The notes: generated by a model not told the origin, from the letters alone. A DNA stretch of 5,733 nucleotides from Oligoflexales bacterium (GCA_015232735.1 JADFZC010000183.1:1-5733); one strand, 5' to 3'. Shown: positions 1 to 5,701, counted from the stretch's first letter. Made by a program: numbers and translations.

Positions 1-419
1 TTTTCAGAAATTTCAGGAAAATCAGGGAAAGAATCGAGCCGGCCTGCGAGCTTGGATTTTCATATTTGAAATTGGGTCAGCCAAGTTCAACTCTTTCAGG
101 AGGTGAATCACAAAGATTGAAACTGGCTCCGCTTCTTGGAAGGAAAAATCTGGAAAATGTTTTAATAATAATGGATGAACCTACAACAGGGCTTCATTTT
201 GAGGATGTGTCGGCTCTAATCAGAGTGGTCCGCAGGCTGGTTGATCGAGGATCAACTATTGTTATCATTGAACACAACTTCGACATTATAGCATCTTCGG
301 ATTGGATAATCGACATAGGACCTGGGGCGGCTGATGAAGGTGGAAACCTGCTTTATCAGGGGCCAGTCAGATCAGGTCTGGGAATAACCACCTCTCCTAC
401 GCTTTCAAGATTATCATGA
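1..419 (+). CDS. uvrA: UvrA excinuclease ABC subunit A, C-terminal end (5' truncated by window)
   Basis: This is the last 138 residues of UvrA, the DNA-damage-sensing ATPase of nucleotide excision repair, which works with UvrB and UvrC in the cytoplasm. The frame is open from base 3 to a TGA stop, so the gene begins upstream of the window; the TTG at 66 is internal. Visible parts of the second ABC ATPase domain are, in order: the UvrA-typical LGFSYLKLGQPSSTLSGGE stretch with the ABC signature LSGGESQRLKLA, Walker B VLIIMDEPTTGLH with the catalytic Glu, and the switch His in IVIIEHN. The family's DW-IID-GP element follows. The usual GGxGGG loop reads GAADEGG and the end (LLYQGPVRSGLG) lacks the usual GTPEE sequence. 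That would fit a UvrA paralogue or long-form UvrA as well as the housekeeping copy. UvrA identity is secure; which paralogue it is cannot be told from this fragment. Confidence 0.93.
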   Translation, partial: FRNFRKIRERIEPACELGFSYLKLGQPSSTLSGGESQRLKLAPLLGRKNLENVLIIMDEPTTGLHFEDVSALIRVVRRLVDRGSTIVIIEHNFDIIASSDWIIDIGPGAADEGGNLLYQGPVRSGLGITTSPTLSRLS

Positions 420-430
420 ATTATTTTGCT

Positions 431-451
431 TTTCCGCGTTTTAGCCGGAAA
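431..451. other. Small hairpin after uvrA
   Basis: TTTCCG (431-436) and CGGAAA (446-451) form a 6-bp perfect stem with a 9-base loop, 12 bases after the uvrA stop. It is placed where a terminator would be expected, but the bases after it are A-rich (caaaaaagg) and there is no T run. It may be a weak or Rho-assisted end of the uvrA transcript, or chance. Confidence 0.3.
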
Positions 452-519
452 CAAAAAAGGTTTTGAAATAGCCGCTGATTCATTTTTTGTTACCAGTTTT
501 TTTATTGAATTATTTATTT

Positions 520-534
520 AAGGATGAGATCCTT
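520..534. other. Short perfect hairpin in the intergenic region
   Basis: AAGGAT and ATCCTT form a 6-bp perfect stem around a 3-base loop (GAG), in very AT-rich DNA between uvrA and the exported-protein gene. No T run follows on either strand, so it does not look like an intrinsic terminator. Its position just upstream of a possible -10 box could make it an operator-like dyad, but nothing else supports that. Confidence 0.3.
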
Positions 535-561
535 TAATTGTGCATTCTCGGCCTGTATAAA
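533..561 (+). promoter_or_regulatory. Weak candidate promoter for the exported-protein gene
   Basis: A good -10 hexamer TATAAA lies at 556-561. At 17 bases upstream the -35 position reads TTTAAT, which matches TTGACA at only three places. A better -35 look-alike, TTGTGC at 538-543, is only 12 bases from the -10, which is too close. If the promoter is real, transcription starts near 568 and gives a leader of about 45 bases. Confidence 0.27.
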
Positions 562-612
562 AATAGGCAGTCTTCTTGATGGTTACAAATTTTAGATTGA
601 TTGAAGAAATAT

Positions 613-1251
613 ATGATAAACAATTTCAGGTTTGATGGCAAAACATGGTTATTGAAATTCATAGCAGTCATACCTTTCATTTTTTCAATTTTGCTTTTCA
701 CCGTAGGACTTCAAGCGAAATCATTTGAATTTGGCTTTTTTCCATCCAGTGACACCGATTCATTCATGATGGGGGAATACCGCAATATTCCCATAAACGA
801 GCCCTGCATTGAGTCGGGTCATGGCAGATGTGTTCCCGCAGGGCCAAGGCGTTTTAAGATTATTGATTATGAGAGAGCGTGGCTTGTTGTCCCTGGATTT
901 TATCAAAACTTTACTGAAAACAGCATAGGCGGCGAGTTGTCTGTAATCAAGGGAGCTTTTGGAGGAGTTATAGGTTTTGAAGAGAAAAATATATCATATC
1001 TGGAAGCGGAAGTAGTCCTTGGACCTTTGGCTGTAGGTCTTGGACCGAGATGGTTCAAGGGGCATGTGGGGCCGCAGATCACTCTTTCCGTGCCGATCTT
1101 TTTTTTCTTCCCATATTGGAGATGGTATAATGAAGAAAGCTCGGTAAATGGAAAAACCAGAGAGTTTGGAATTATGTTAAAAATTCCTTTGACGTTCGGT
1201 GCCGAGCAGGTCTTTTTTGACAAGGATAGCCCAGGCGGGGATCTAATATAA
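613..1251 (+). CDS. Secreted beta-rich protein of unknown function
   Basis: I do not recognise this family. From ATG 613 it is 212 residues. It starts with a typical Sec signal peptide: a basic N-region (NNFRFDGK), a long hydrophobic core (FIAVIPFIFSILLF) and a likely cleavage after LQA at about residue 35, leaving KSFEFGFF. The mature part has two cysteines 8 apart (C65, C73), which could form a disulfide in the periplasm. Short alternating hydrophobic stretches rich in Gly and aromatic residues follow (GAFGGVIGF, EAEVVLGPLAVGLGP, ITLSVPIFFFFPYWRWY, EFGIMLKIPLTFG). This pattern suits a small outer-membrane beta-barrel or a periplasmic beta-sandwich, which is inference. An in-frame TTG at 601 would add four residues. 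I prefer ATG 613 because a weak GAAG lies 6 bases upstream, while TTG 601 has no ribosome binding site. The gene stands alone, with a terminator immediately after it. Confidence 0.82.
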   Translation: MINNFRFDGKTWLLKFIAVIPFIFSILLFTVGLQAKSFEFGFFPSSDTDSFMMGEYRNIPINEPCIESGHGRCVPAGPRRFKIIDYERAWLVVPGFYQNFTENSIGGELSVIKGAFGGVIGFEEKNISYLEAEVVLGPLAVGLGPRWFKGHVGPQITLSVPIFFFFPYWRWYNEESSVNGKTREFGIMLKIPLTFGAEQVFFDKDSPGGDLI

Positions 1252-1252
1252 A

Positions 1253-1298
1253 AGAAAAAACGATTTGCCCTGAGGGATTATATGCAAATCGCTTTTCT
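1253..1298. terminator. Bidirectional intrinsic terminator between convergent genes
   Basis: CGATTTGC (1261-1268) and GCAAATCG (1284-1291) form an 8-bp perfect stem with a 15-base loop. The flanks AGAAAAAA (left) and CTTTTCT (right) extend the stem imperfectly and provide U-rich tails on both strands. On the minus strand the stem is followed by TTTTTTCTTT, a strong tail ending the ferredoxin transcript. On the plus strand it is followed by CTTTTCT, ending the exported-protein transcript just 2 bases past its stop codon. Confidence 0.85.
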
Positions 1299-1323
1299 GG
1301 AAAACTATAGTATGTAATTAAGA

Positions 1324-1515
<192 letters not shown>

Positions 1516-1701
1516 TTACTCCTGAAAAATACTAATTAAATTAAAAAGCCACAGCAGTTTACCACACCACAAGTGATCATCTGCCTTCAATTCCTTGAAA
1601 TTGTCAGTAGAAGGTTTTATCAGATTTAATTGGGGTTTTCAATCAAGATCGGGGGTCTTCCGGCACTTCTTCAGGCATAAAATGTTGCCATTGTGCCGCA
1701 C

Positions 1702-1731
1702 TTGACATATCAGCAAGCTTAAATGTATAAA
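1702..1731 (+). promoter_or_regulatory. Near-consensus sigma-70 promoter upstream of the deiminase gene
   Basis: A perfect -35 TTGACA (1702-1707) and a five-of-six -10 TATAAA (1726-1731) are separated by 18 bases. The predicted start of transcription is near 1738, giving an unusually long leader of about 220 bases before the deiminase ATG at 1959. It could instead drive a separate short transcript that ends in the hairpins before 1940. This is a sequence match only. Confidence 0.62.
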
Positions 1732-1781
1732 ATGCCGTCGTTTTTTGGCCTTAAAAGCATCAAGAAAATCAAATAAAGAAG

Positions 1782-1868
1782 ATGACGAGGAAGAAAAAAG
1801 AGGATTTGATTTATAAAACAAACCCTTCTTGGAAGGATCTCTATTTGGAATTCAAAGAGAGATCATAG
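1782..1868 (+). CDS. Possible small ORF (28 residues) in the deiminase leader
   Basis: ATG at 1782 opens a 28-codon frame ending at TAG 1866-1868. It has a basic start (MTRKKKEDL) and a protein-like tail (SWKDLYLEFKERS). A purine run AAAGAAG abuts the ATG without the usual spacing, so initiation would be poor. The frame lies wholly within the predicted leader and its last codons fall inside the hairpin at 1836-1864. It could be a leader peptide, a gene remnant or chance. No family was recognised. Confidence 0.2.
   Translation: MTRKKKEDLIYKTNPSWKDLYLEFKERS
1836..1864. other. Strong hairpin in the deiminase leader
   Basis: GATCTCT (1836-1842) pairs with AGAGATC (1858-1864). After one A/G mismatch, TTTG (1844-1847) pairs with CAAA (1853-1856) around a 5-base loop. 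A smaller hairpin, CCTTC-ttg-GAAGG (1824-1836), abuts it. No T run follows, so it is not a standard terminator. It may be an RNA structural element or a protein-binding dyad. Confidence 0.5.
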
Positions 1869-1888
1869 TTGGCACAACCAGATCCTAT

Positions 1889-1931
1889 GCGAGCTGTGCT
1901 CGCCAGGATACGTCTGCTCGCGCTTTAGCGC
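1889..1931 (+). other. GC-rich hairpin cluster with alternative pairings before the deiminase gene
   Basis: GCGAGC (1889-1894) pairs perfectly with GCTCGC (1898-1903) across a 3-base loop. A second copy of GCTCGC lies at 1916-1921, so the same left arm could pair there instead. The second copy overlaps another hairpin, GCGCT-tt-AGCGC (1920-1931), so the 1889/1916 pairing and the last hairpin exclude each other. The cluster ends 13 bases before the deiminase ribosome binding site. This layout could be attenuator-like, or it could be part of a dispersed GC-rich repeat. The pairing is seen in the sequence; the function is inference. Confidence 0.45.
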
Positions 1932-1958
1932 CAGCGACTATTTAAGAGGAATGCAGGG

Positions 1959-3299
1959 ATGATCCGCCCAAGTCAGAGAAATAGCCTTCAACTAATATTT
2001 TTCTCCACGGCCATATTAATATCCTTCGGATGTATGGGAGGATTGGAAAAGGGTCGGATCAGGTCGCATACTGGTCAGGATGCTTCTGACTTTCAGAATC
2101 TTTTCAGCTTTCCCGCCGAGTTTGACAGGCATGAGGCAATATGGATCAGCGTTAAAGATGAAAAATACTGGAGCGGCGGTTCCAGGATAAATGTTGTAAT
2201 GGAGATCATAAGGGAACTAGAACCTTATGTGAAGGTGAAGGCTACAGTTCCAAGCCAGGAGGCGCTCAGGAACTTTAAGAAACTTTTGTCAGGGAGGAAT
2301 ATCAATGATTCTCATGTTACATACATGGTAATGAATAATGGTGACGAGGCGGATCCCTGGCTTAGGGATCATGGTCCCATTTTTCTAAGAGGGCCTTCCT
2401 TTAAATTGAAGATAGCCGATTTCAGATATGATTTCTATGGCGAGTCCAGTATTGAACCCTCACCTGGTTTCATTAAGAATGTTGAGGAAATCGATAGAAC
2501 TGTCGCAAAGAAGATGGGGATTCCCTTGATTGGCAGCGGTCTTGTCAGTGAAGGAGGAAACCGGGAATTTAATGGGAACGGAACCATGATGGCCCTTGAG
2601 GTTACTGAGCTTTCACGAAATCCCGGAAAAACCAGGCTCGAGATTGAAAATGAATTGCTTAGGATTTTAGGCCAGAAGAAAATGATCTGGCTGAAAAGGA
2701 GTGTTGCGGATGAGGATAAATCCACAAATGGGCCGATTTTAAACGATCTCTATTCGACTACCATAACAGGAGGTCATATTGATGAGGTGGCCAGATTTGC
2801 CGAAGCTGGTACTGTACTGCTTGCAGAGGTAAGCATGGAGGAGCGAGACAGGGATCCTCTAATGAGGATTTCTTATGAGAGAATGGAGGAAAACTACAGG
2901 ATTTTAAAGAGCGCCACCGACCAGGATGGAAAACCGTTCAGAATTGTTCGCATCCCGGTGCCGGATACGATAATATCGGAGTACGCTCCAAGGGATGCCG
3001 GTGATTATGCGCTCGTCTATTTCAAAGGCGCAGGGATGGGAAAACCCGTAAGATATGTCCTGGCAACAGGCTATCTCAATTTCCTTGTGACCAACGGAGT
3101 TGTGCTTGGCGCAAAGTATTGGCGGGAGGGACGCCCTGAATCTACAAGACTGAAGGATGAAAGGGTCAGGAATATTTTACGGGAAGTATTTCCGGGAAGA
3201 AATATTATTCAACTTGATGCAGAGGCCTTTAATCATGGCGGAGGGGGAATTCACTGCAATACCCAGCAGGAGCCTGCAAGCATGGGTTTTTCCTATTGA
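1959..3299 (+). CDS. Exported agmatine/peptidyl-arginine deiminase-family protein (PAD_porph), probable lipoprotein
   Basis: This 446-residue protein belongs to the guanidino-modifying family that includes agmatine deiminase and Porphyromonas peptidyl-arginine deiminase. These enzymes hydrolyse a guanidino group to a ureido group and ammonia. All hallmark motifs are present: WLRDHGP (D137), SEGGN (E198, N201), GGHIDE (H273, D275) and the nucleophile motif GGGGIHCNTQQEP (C433). By position, D137, H273, D275 and C433 match the catalytic Asp, His, Asp and Cys of the family. The N-terminus (SLQLIFFSTAILISFGC) is a signal peptide with a likely lipid-modified Cys at 25. The Phe at -2 makes the lipobox atypical. 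Cytosolic agmatine deiminases have no such signal, so the substrate is more likely outside the cytoplasm: peptidyl-arginine, free arginine or agmatine. ATG 1959 has AGAGGA 8 bases upstream. A tiny ATG-CAG-GGA-TGA frame at 1951 overlaps the start. The 3' end overlaps the converging lipoprotein gene by 7 bases. Confidence 0.92.
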   Translation: MIRPSQRNSLQLIFFSTAILISFGCMGGLEKGRIRSHTGQDASDFQNLFSFPAEFDRHEAIWISVKDEKYWSGGSRINVVMEIIRELEPYVKVKATVPSQEALRNFKKLLSGRNINDSHVTYMVMNNGDEADPWLRDHGPIFLRGPSFKLKIADFRYDFYGESSIEPSPGFIKNVEEIDRTVAKKMGIPLIGSGLVSEGGNREFNGNGTMMALEVTELSRNPGKTRLEIENELLRILGQKKMIWLKRSVADEDKSTNGPILNDLYSTTITGGHIDEVARFAEAGTVLLAEVSMEERDRDPLMRISYERMEENYRILKSATDQDGKPFRIVRIPVPDTIISEYAPRDAGDYALVYFKGAGMGKPVRYVLATGYLNFLVTNGVVLGAKYWREGRPESTRLKDERVRNILREVFPGRNIIQLDAEAFNHGGGGIHCNTQQEPASMGFSY

Positions 3300-4738
3300 A
3301 TTGAAAAAATATCCCTGCCAAGGGGATTGATAATGACAGGGTTGGATTCGGTTCCAGCCGGCATGGAAGATGATTCGTTCCATTCGCATTCTCCTGTCGA
3401 GTATGCCTTGCACTCCGCCTCAGTTTTGATATGAGGACATGGCCCGGCACCCTTATATGACTTATTTTTATAGACACAGGACTTGGATGAATTTGCCGGA
3501 GTGGAAACAGGTGTGGAAGTTGGAGTTGCGGTCGGCGTAACTTTGGGCGTAGCAGCTGGAGTGGCTGTGGCAGCTGGAGCAGGTTTGGAGGTCGCGGCTG
3601 GAGCGGGTGCCGTCCCTTCTGATTTGCTGCCCTGCAGTTTGTCGATGAGTTGTTTTTCTATTGCATTATAGTCAACTTTGCCATCCTTCTGACCGTCCGC
3701 GGCGTCCCAGTCTTCAAGAGTCTTTTTCACCTTTTCTTCTGAGCTGCCGTATATACGGACAAGCTCAGCAGTTGCCTTCTCGCCTTTTGGGTCGGATTTA
3801 TCGATAGAAACCTTACCGTCGACACTGCTGCCGTTATGAAAATCGACAAACCTCAAAGCATACAGAGCCTGCAAATCGGAGTTGCCGACGCGTTTTATTA
3901 TCGGAAGTCCCCTCTGATTGGGAGACTCTCTCTGATGATCATATCCTGCTACAAGGTCGCCTTTTGTTTTTGAGTGAGCCCCTATATCCTGAAAAAACCG
4001 TTCGAGTTTCTGCAGTACTTTTGGATGCTCATTCTCAGAAAATCTGTAGTTGACATATTTTTTTGACATGGCCCCTGTTGTAAAATCAGGTGTAATTCCC
4101 TTCTGGGACAAGGCATCCAGAAAATTGCCGAAAGATGCATCAAGTTCCTCCTCTGATGAAATGATATTTGGAAAATAATCAGCATCGATATCAAGGATTA
4201 TCGGTGTGTCGCCTTTACTTGAGATTGCAGGCAGCTCCTCGACCAATATTGTGGGAATAACGACCTTGGTATACTTGCTTTGGTTTGTATCATAGTCATC
4301 CGGCTTTTTTCCCGTAACTATTTTGCGGTTTTTGTCTATGTAAAGCGTGTCTTCAGAGGATTTTCTTCCTTCGTAGGGGGTTCCTATGAAATAAACTTTG
4401 CTGACATAATTCTCGACAAGAAGATAATTAATGTAGGAGCCTATTTTGTGATAATCGTTATCCTCGCTTGTGGCATAGTCGGGGTGGGCGTCAACATGAA
4501 TCAGGGTAGCGGGGGATTTCGGAATCAAACCGGTTTCCCTTGCAATTTTCAGGGCATCGATAGTTTGATTGTGTTCAGGGAAATAATCGAACGATGATTT
4601 TTTAAAAATGGCATCGAGTTTGTCCACATAAGCGTAATTCCCATTTGTATTTTCATCGTCCAGATTGGATTTTACAGCAGGGTTTTGACGACACCCAAGG
4701 GTCAAAATAAATAGAATTAAAATATTGATTTTAGCCAT
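3293..4738 (-). CDS. Lipoprotein with arginase/UPF0489-like metal-binding domain, EF-hand-like region and Cys-rich tail
   Basis: 481 residues from ATG 4738. A short signal peptide (MAKINILILFILTLGC) gives a probable lipidated Cys16, although Leu at -2 is unusual. Residues about 45-270 hold an arginase-fold-like pattern: PEHNQT (H56), LIHVDAHPDY (D83, H85, D87) and ILDIDADYF (D183, D185). These resemble the GGDH, DAHxD and SxDxD metal-ligand motifs of ureohydrolases and, more closely, the EEHH/HxDxHPD/LDIDLDFF pattern of the UPF0489 family, whose chemistry is, to my knowledge, unknown. Residues about 300-365 contain two DGKV-type loops (around D307 and D352), resembling a pair of calcium-binding EF-hands; the second lacks the usual final Glu. 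A Pro/Thr/Ala linker (about 377-416) leads to a tail with four cysteines (C421, C434, C443, C451), probably two disulfides. An upstream TTG at 4786 would add 16 residues but lacks a binding site. The family assignment is by motif, not by search. Confidence 0.85.
   Translation of the reverse strand: MAKINILILFILTLGCRQNPAVKSNLDDENTNGNYAYVDKLDAIFKKSSFDYFPEHNQTIDALKIARETGLIPKSPATLIHVDAHPDYATSEDNDYHKIGSYINYLLVENYVSKVYFIGTPYEGRKSSEDTLYIDKNRKIVTGKKPDDYDTNQSKYTKVVIPTILVEELPAISSKGDTPIILDIDADYFPNIISSEEELDASFGNFLDALSQKGITPDFTTGAMSKKYVNYRFSENEHPKVLQKLERFFQDIGAHSKTKGDLVAGYDHQRESPNQRGLPIIKRVGNSDLQALYALRFVDFHNGSSVDGKVSIDKSDPKGEKATAELVRIYGSSEEKVKKTLEDWDAADGQKDGKVDYNAIEKQLIDKLQGSKSEGTAPAPAATSKPAPAATATPAATPKVTPTATPTSTPVSTPANSSKSCVYKNKSYKGAGPCPHIKTEAECKAYSTGECEWNESSSMPAGTESNPVIINPLGRDIFSIQ
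3491..3610 (-). repeat. Low-complexity tract encoding a Pro/Thr/Ala linker
   Basis: This part of the lipoprotein gene codes for about 40 residues that are almost all Ala, Pro, Thr, Ser, Lys and Val, a flexible extracellular linker. The DNA holds imperfect repeats: plus-strand GCAGCTGGAG at 3552-3561 and 3570-3579, then GCGGCTGGAG at 3594-3603, spaced 18 and 24 bases apart. Spacings that are multiples of three keep the frame after slippage, so linker length probably varies between strains. Confidence 0.75.
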
Positions 4739-4747
4739 AGATATGTA

Positions 4748-4755
4748 CCTTCTCC
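4748..4755 (-). promoter_or_regulatory. Ribosome binding site that sets the start of the lipoprotein gene
   Basis: Read on the minus strand this is GGAGAAGG, followed by a 9-base spacer and the ATG at 4738. It is the only good Shine-Dalgarno sequence near the 5' end of this reading frame and it lies inside the alternative longer frame that would begin at TTG 4786. It therefore favours the 481-residue product, which also has a standard-length signal peptide. Confidence 0.82.
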
Positions 4756-4866
4756 AAAGAAACTGATGATTGTTGAAATAATTCAAATCAGAAAACAGCG
4801 ATAAACAAACAAGGATTCTTATGCAAGAACCGGACTAAAAAATAATTTTCATGGATTGATTAATGT

Positions 4867-4895
4867 CGTATCTATCCTACTGAATTAATTGTCAA
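4867..4895 (-). promoter_or_regulatory. Candidate promoter for the lipoprotein gene
   Basis: On the minus strand a perfect TTGACA (4895-4890) is followed after 17 bases by GATACG (4872-4867), a poor -10 with three of six matches. The orientation and place (about 130 bases before the ATG) are right. The -35 is convincing but the -10 is not, so this could be an activator-dependent promoter or chance. Confidence 0.33.
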
Positions 4896-4958
4896 TATCT
4901 CATTAGTAAGAAACAGTCCCGGGTCCGTGTCTCTTTTTTCGTTTAAATAATTGACAAT
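4888..4958. repeat. 9-bp inverted repeat in the divergent promoter region
   Basis: ATTGTCAAT (4888-4896) and its exact reverse complement ATTGACAAT (4950-4958) are separated by 53 bases. Each contains a TTGACA -35 box on the strand facing its own gene: the left one points to the lipoprotein gene and the right one to nth. This may simply reflect two promoters with similar -35 regions, or it may be a pair of operator half-sites for one regulator. Confidence 0.45.
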
Positions 4959-4980
4959 ACTGTATAAGAACATCTGTAAT
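4951..4980 (+). promoter_or_regulatory. Probable sigma-70 promoter of nth
   Basis: A perfect -35 TTGACA (4951-4956) and a five-of-six -10 TGTAAT (4975-4980) are separated by 18 bases. Transcription would start near 4987, leaving only about 16 bases before the nth ATG at 5003, a short leader. A competing TATAAG at 4963-4968 is only 6 bases from the -35 and cannot be its partner. Confidence 0.6.
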
Positions 4981-5002
4981 GGATTAATGGGACGATAAGG
5001 CG

Positions 5003-5701
5003 ATGTTGAAGCAAAAATGCAACAAAATATCCCGGAAGAGGGAATTTTCAGATATTGAAAAAAAAAGAAAGCTGGCCGGGGAAATCATCTCAATTCTCAT
5101 GAAGTCTATTGAAAATCCGGTCTGTGAATTGAATTACACGACCGATTTTCAGCTTCTTGTTTCAGTGATATTATCTGCACAAGCCACGGATGTTGCTGTC
5201 AATCGATGCATGACTCAGATTTATTCTGAAGGGTTTACTCCCGAGACGGTGATCTCCTGGGGTGAGGAGAAACTCCGCTCAAAAATAAAGACCATTGGTC
5301 TTTCGAGGACCAAAGCAAAAAATATCCACAGAATGTCACAGATACTTGTTGATAAGTATGGGGGAAATATTCCCAGAGGAAGAGAGGATCTCATGTCGCT
5401 TCCCGGAGTGGGAAGGAAGACAGCCAATGTTGTTTTGGGAGAACTTTATGGGGAAAAGACGCTGGCAGTCGATACTCATGTTTTCAGGGTTACCGGGCGC
5501 CTTGGTCTTCAGAAGGAAAAAGATCCGATTAAGGCAGAGGCGCAGCTGATCAAGATAATAGATGAAAAGTATCTGCCTGTGGCACATCATCTTTTGGTTT
5601 TGTTTGGGCGTTATACCTGCAAAGCCGTTAAACCAAGGTGCGGTGAATGTGAGCTGAACAAAATATGTAATTTTTTTAAGAGCCTGTTGAAAAAGCCATG
5701 A
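5003..5701 (+). CDS. nth: Endonuclease III (DNA glycosylase/AP lyase)
   Basis: This base-excision-repair enzyme removes oxidised pyrimidines such as thymine glycol and cuts the DNA backbone at the resulting abasic site. Of its 232 residues the core matches Nth throughout: LSAQATD (Q60, D63), the helix-hairpin-helix LPGVGRKTANVV with the catalytic Lys139, and AVDTHVFRV with the catalytic Asp157. The [4Fe-4S] cluster loop follows: C206-x6-C213-x2-C216-x5-C222, the exact Nth spacing. Compared with E. coli Nth (211 residues) there is an N-terminal extension of about 20 mostly basic residues (MLKQKCNKISRKREF). No better start exists downstream before Met33, which is too far into the core. The ribosome binding site is poor: AAGG lies only 2 bases from the ATG, while a GGGA at 4989-4992 has better spacing. 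The last six residues (SLLKKP) come from DNA that may belong to a repeat. Confidence 0.96.
   Translation: MLKQKCNKISRKREFSDIEKKRKLAGEIISILMKSIENPVCELNYTTDFQLLVSVILSAQATDVAVNRCMTQIYSEGFTPETVISWGEEKLRSKIKTIGLSRTKAKNIHRMSQILVDKYGGNIPRGREDLMSLPGVGRKTANVVLGELYGEKTLAVDTHVFRVTGRLGLQKEKDPIKAEAQLIKIIDEKYLPVAHHLLVLFGRYTCKAVKPRCGECELNKICNFFKSLLKKP

Noticed and set aside
1639..1821. 60-codon minus-strand frame with a serine run
   Set aside because: It starts with TTG, has no properly spaced ribosome binding site, lies over the promoter and hairpins, and its sequence looks like translated low-complexity DNA.
1871..1890. TGGCAC followed later by GC, resembling a sigma-54 promoter
   Set aside because: The -12 element does not match TTGC at the required spacing; only the TGGCAC half is present.
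3483..3671. Plus-strand frame rich in Gly, Val and Ala
   Set aside because: It is the antisense of the Pro/Thr/Ala linker of the lipoprotein; the repeat composition keeps it open by chance.
4280..4597. 105-codon plus-strand frame with hydrophobic stretches
   Set aside because: It is antisense to the well-supported arginase-like domain, and its hydrophobic stretches arise from the antisense of Asp, Asn and Lys codons.
4739..4786. Longer form of the lipoprotein starting at TTG 4786
   Set aside because: It lacks a ribosome binding site, puts an extra hydrophilic stretch before the signal peptide, and runs over the strong GGAGAAGG site of the ATG at 4738.
5295..5590. Alternative frames on both strands within nth
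   Set aside because: They overlap the conserved catalytic and helix-hairpin-helix region of nth and show no family features.
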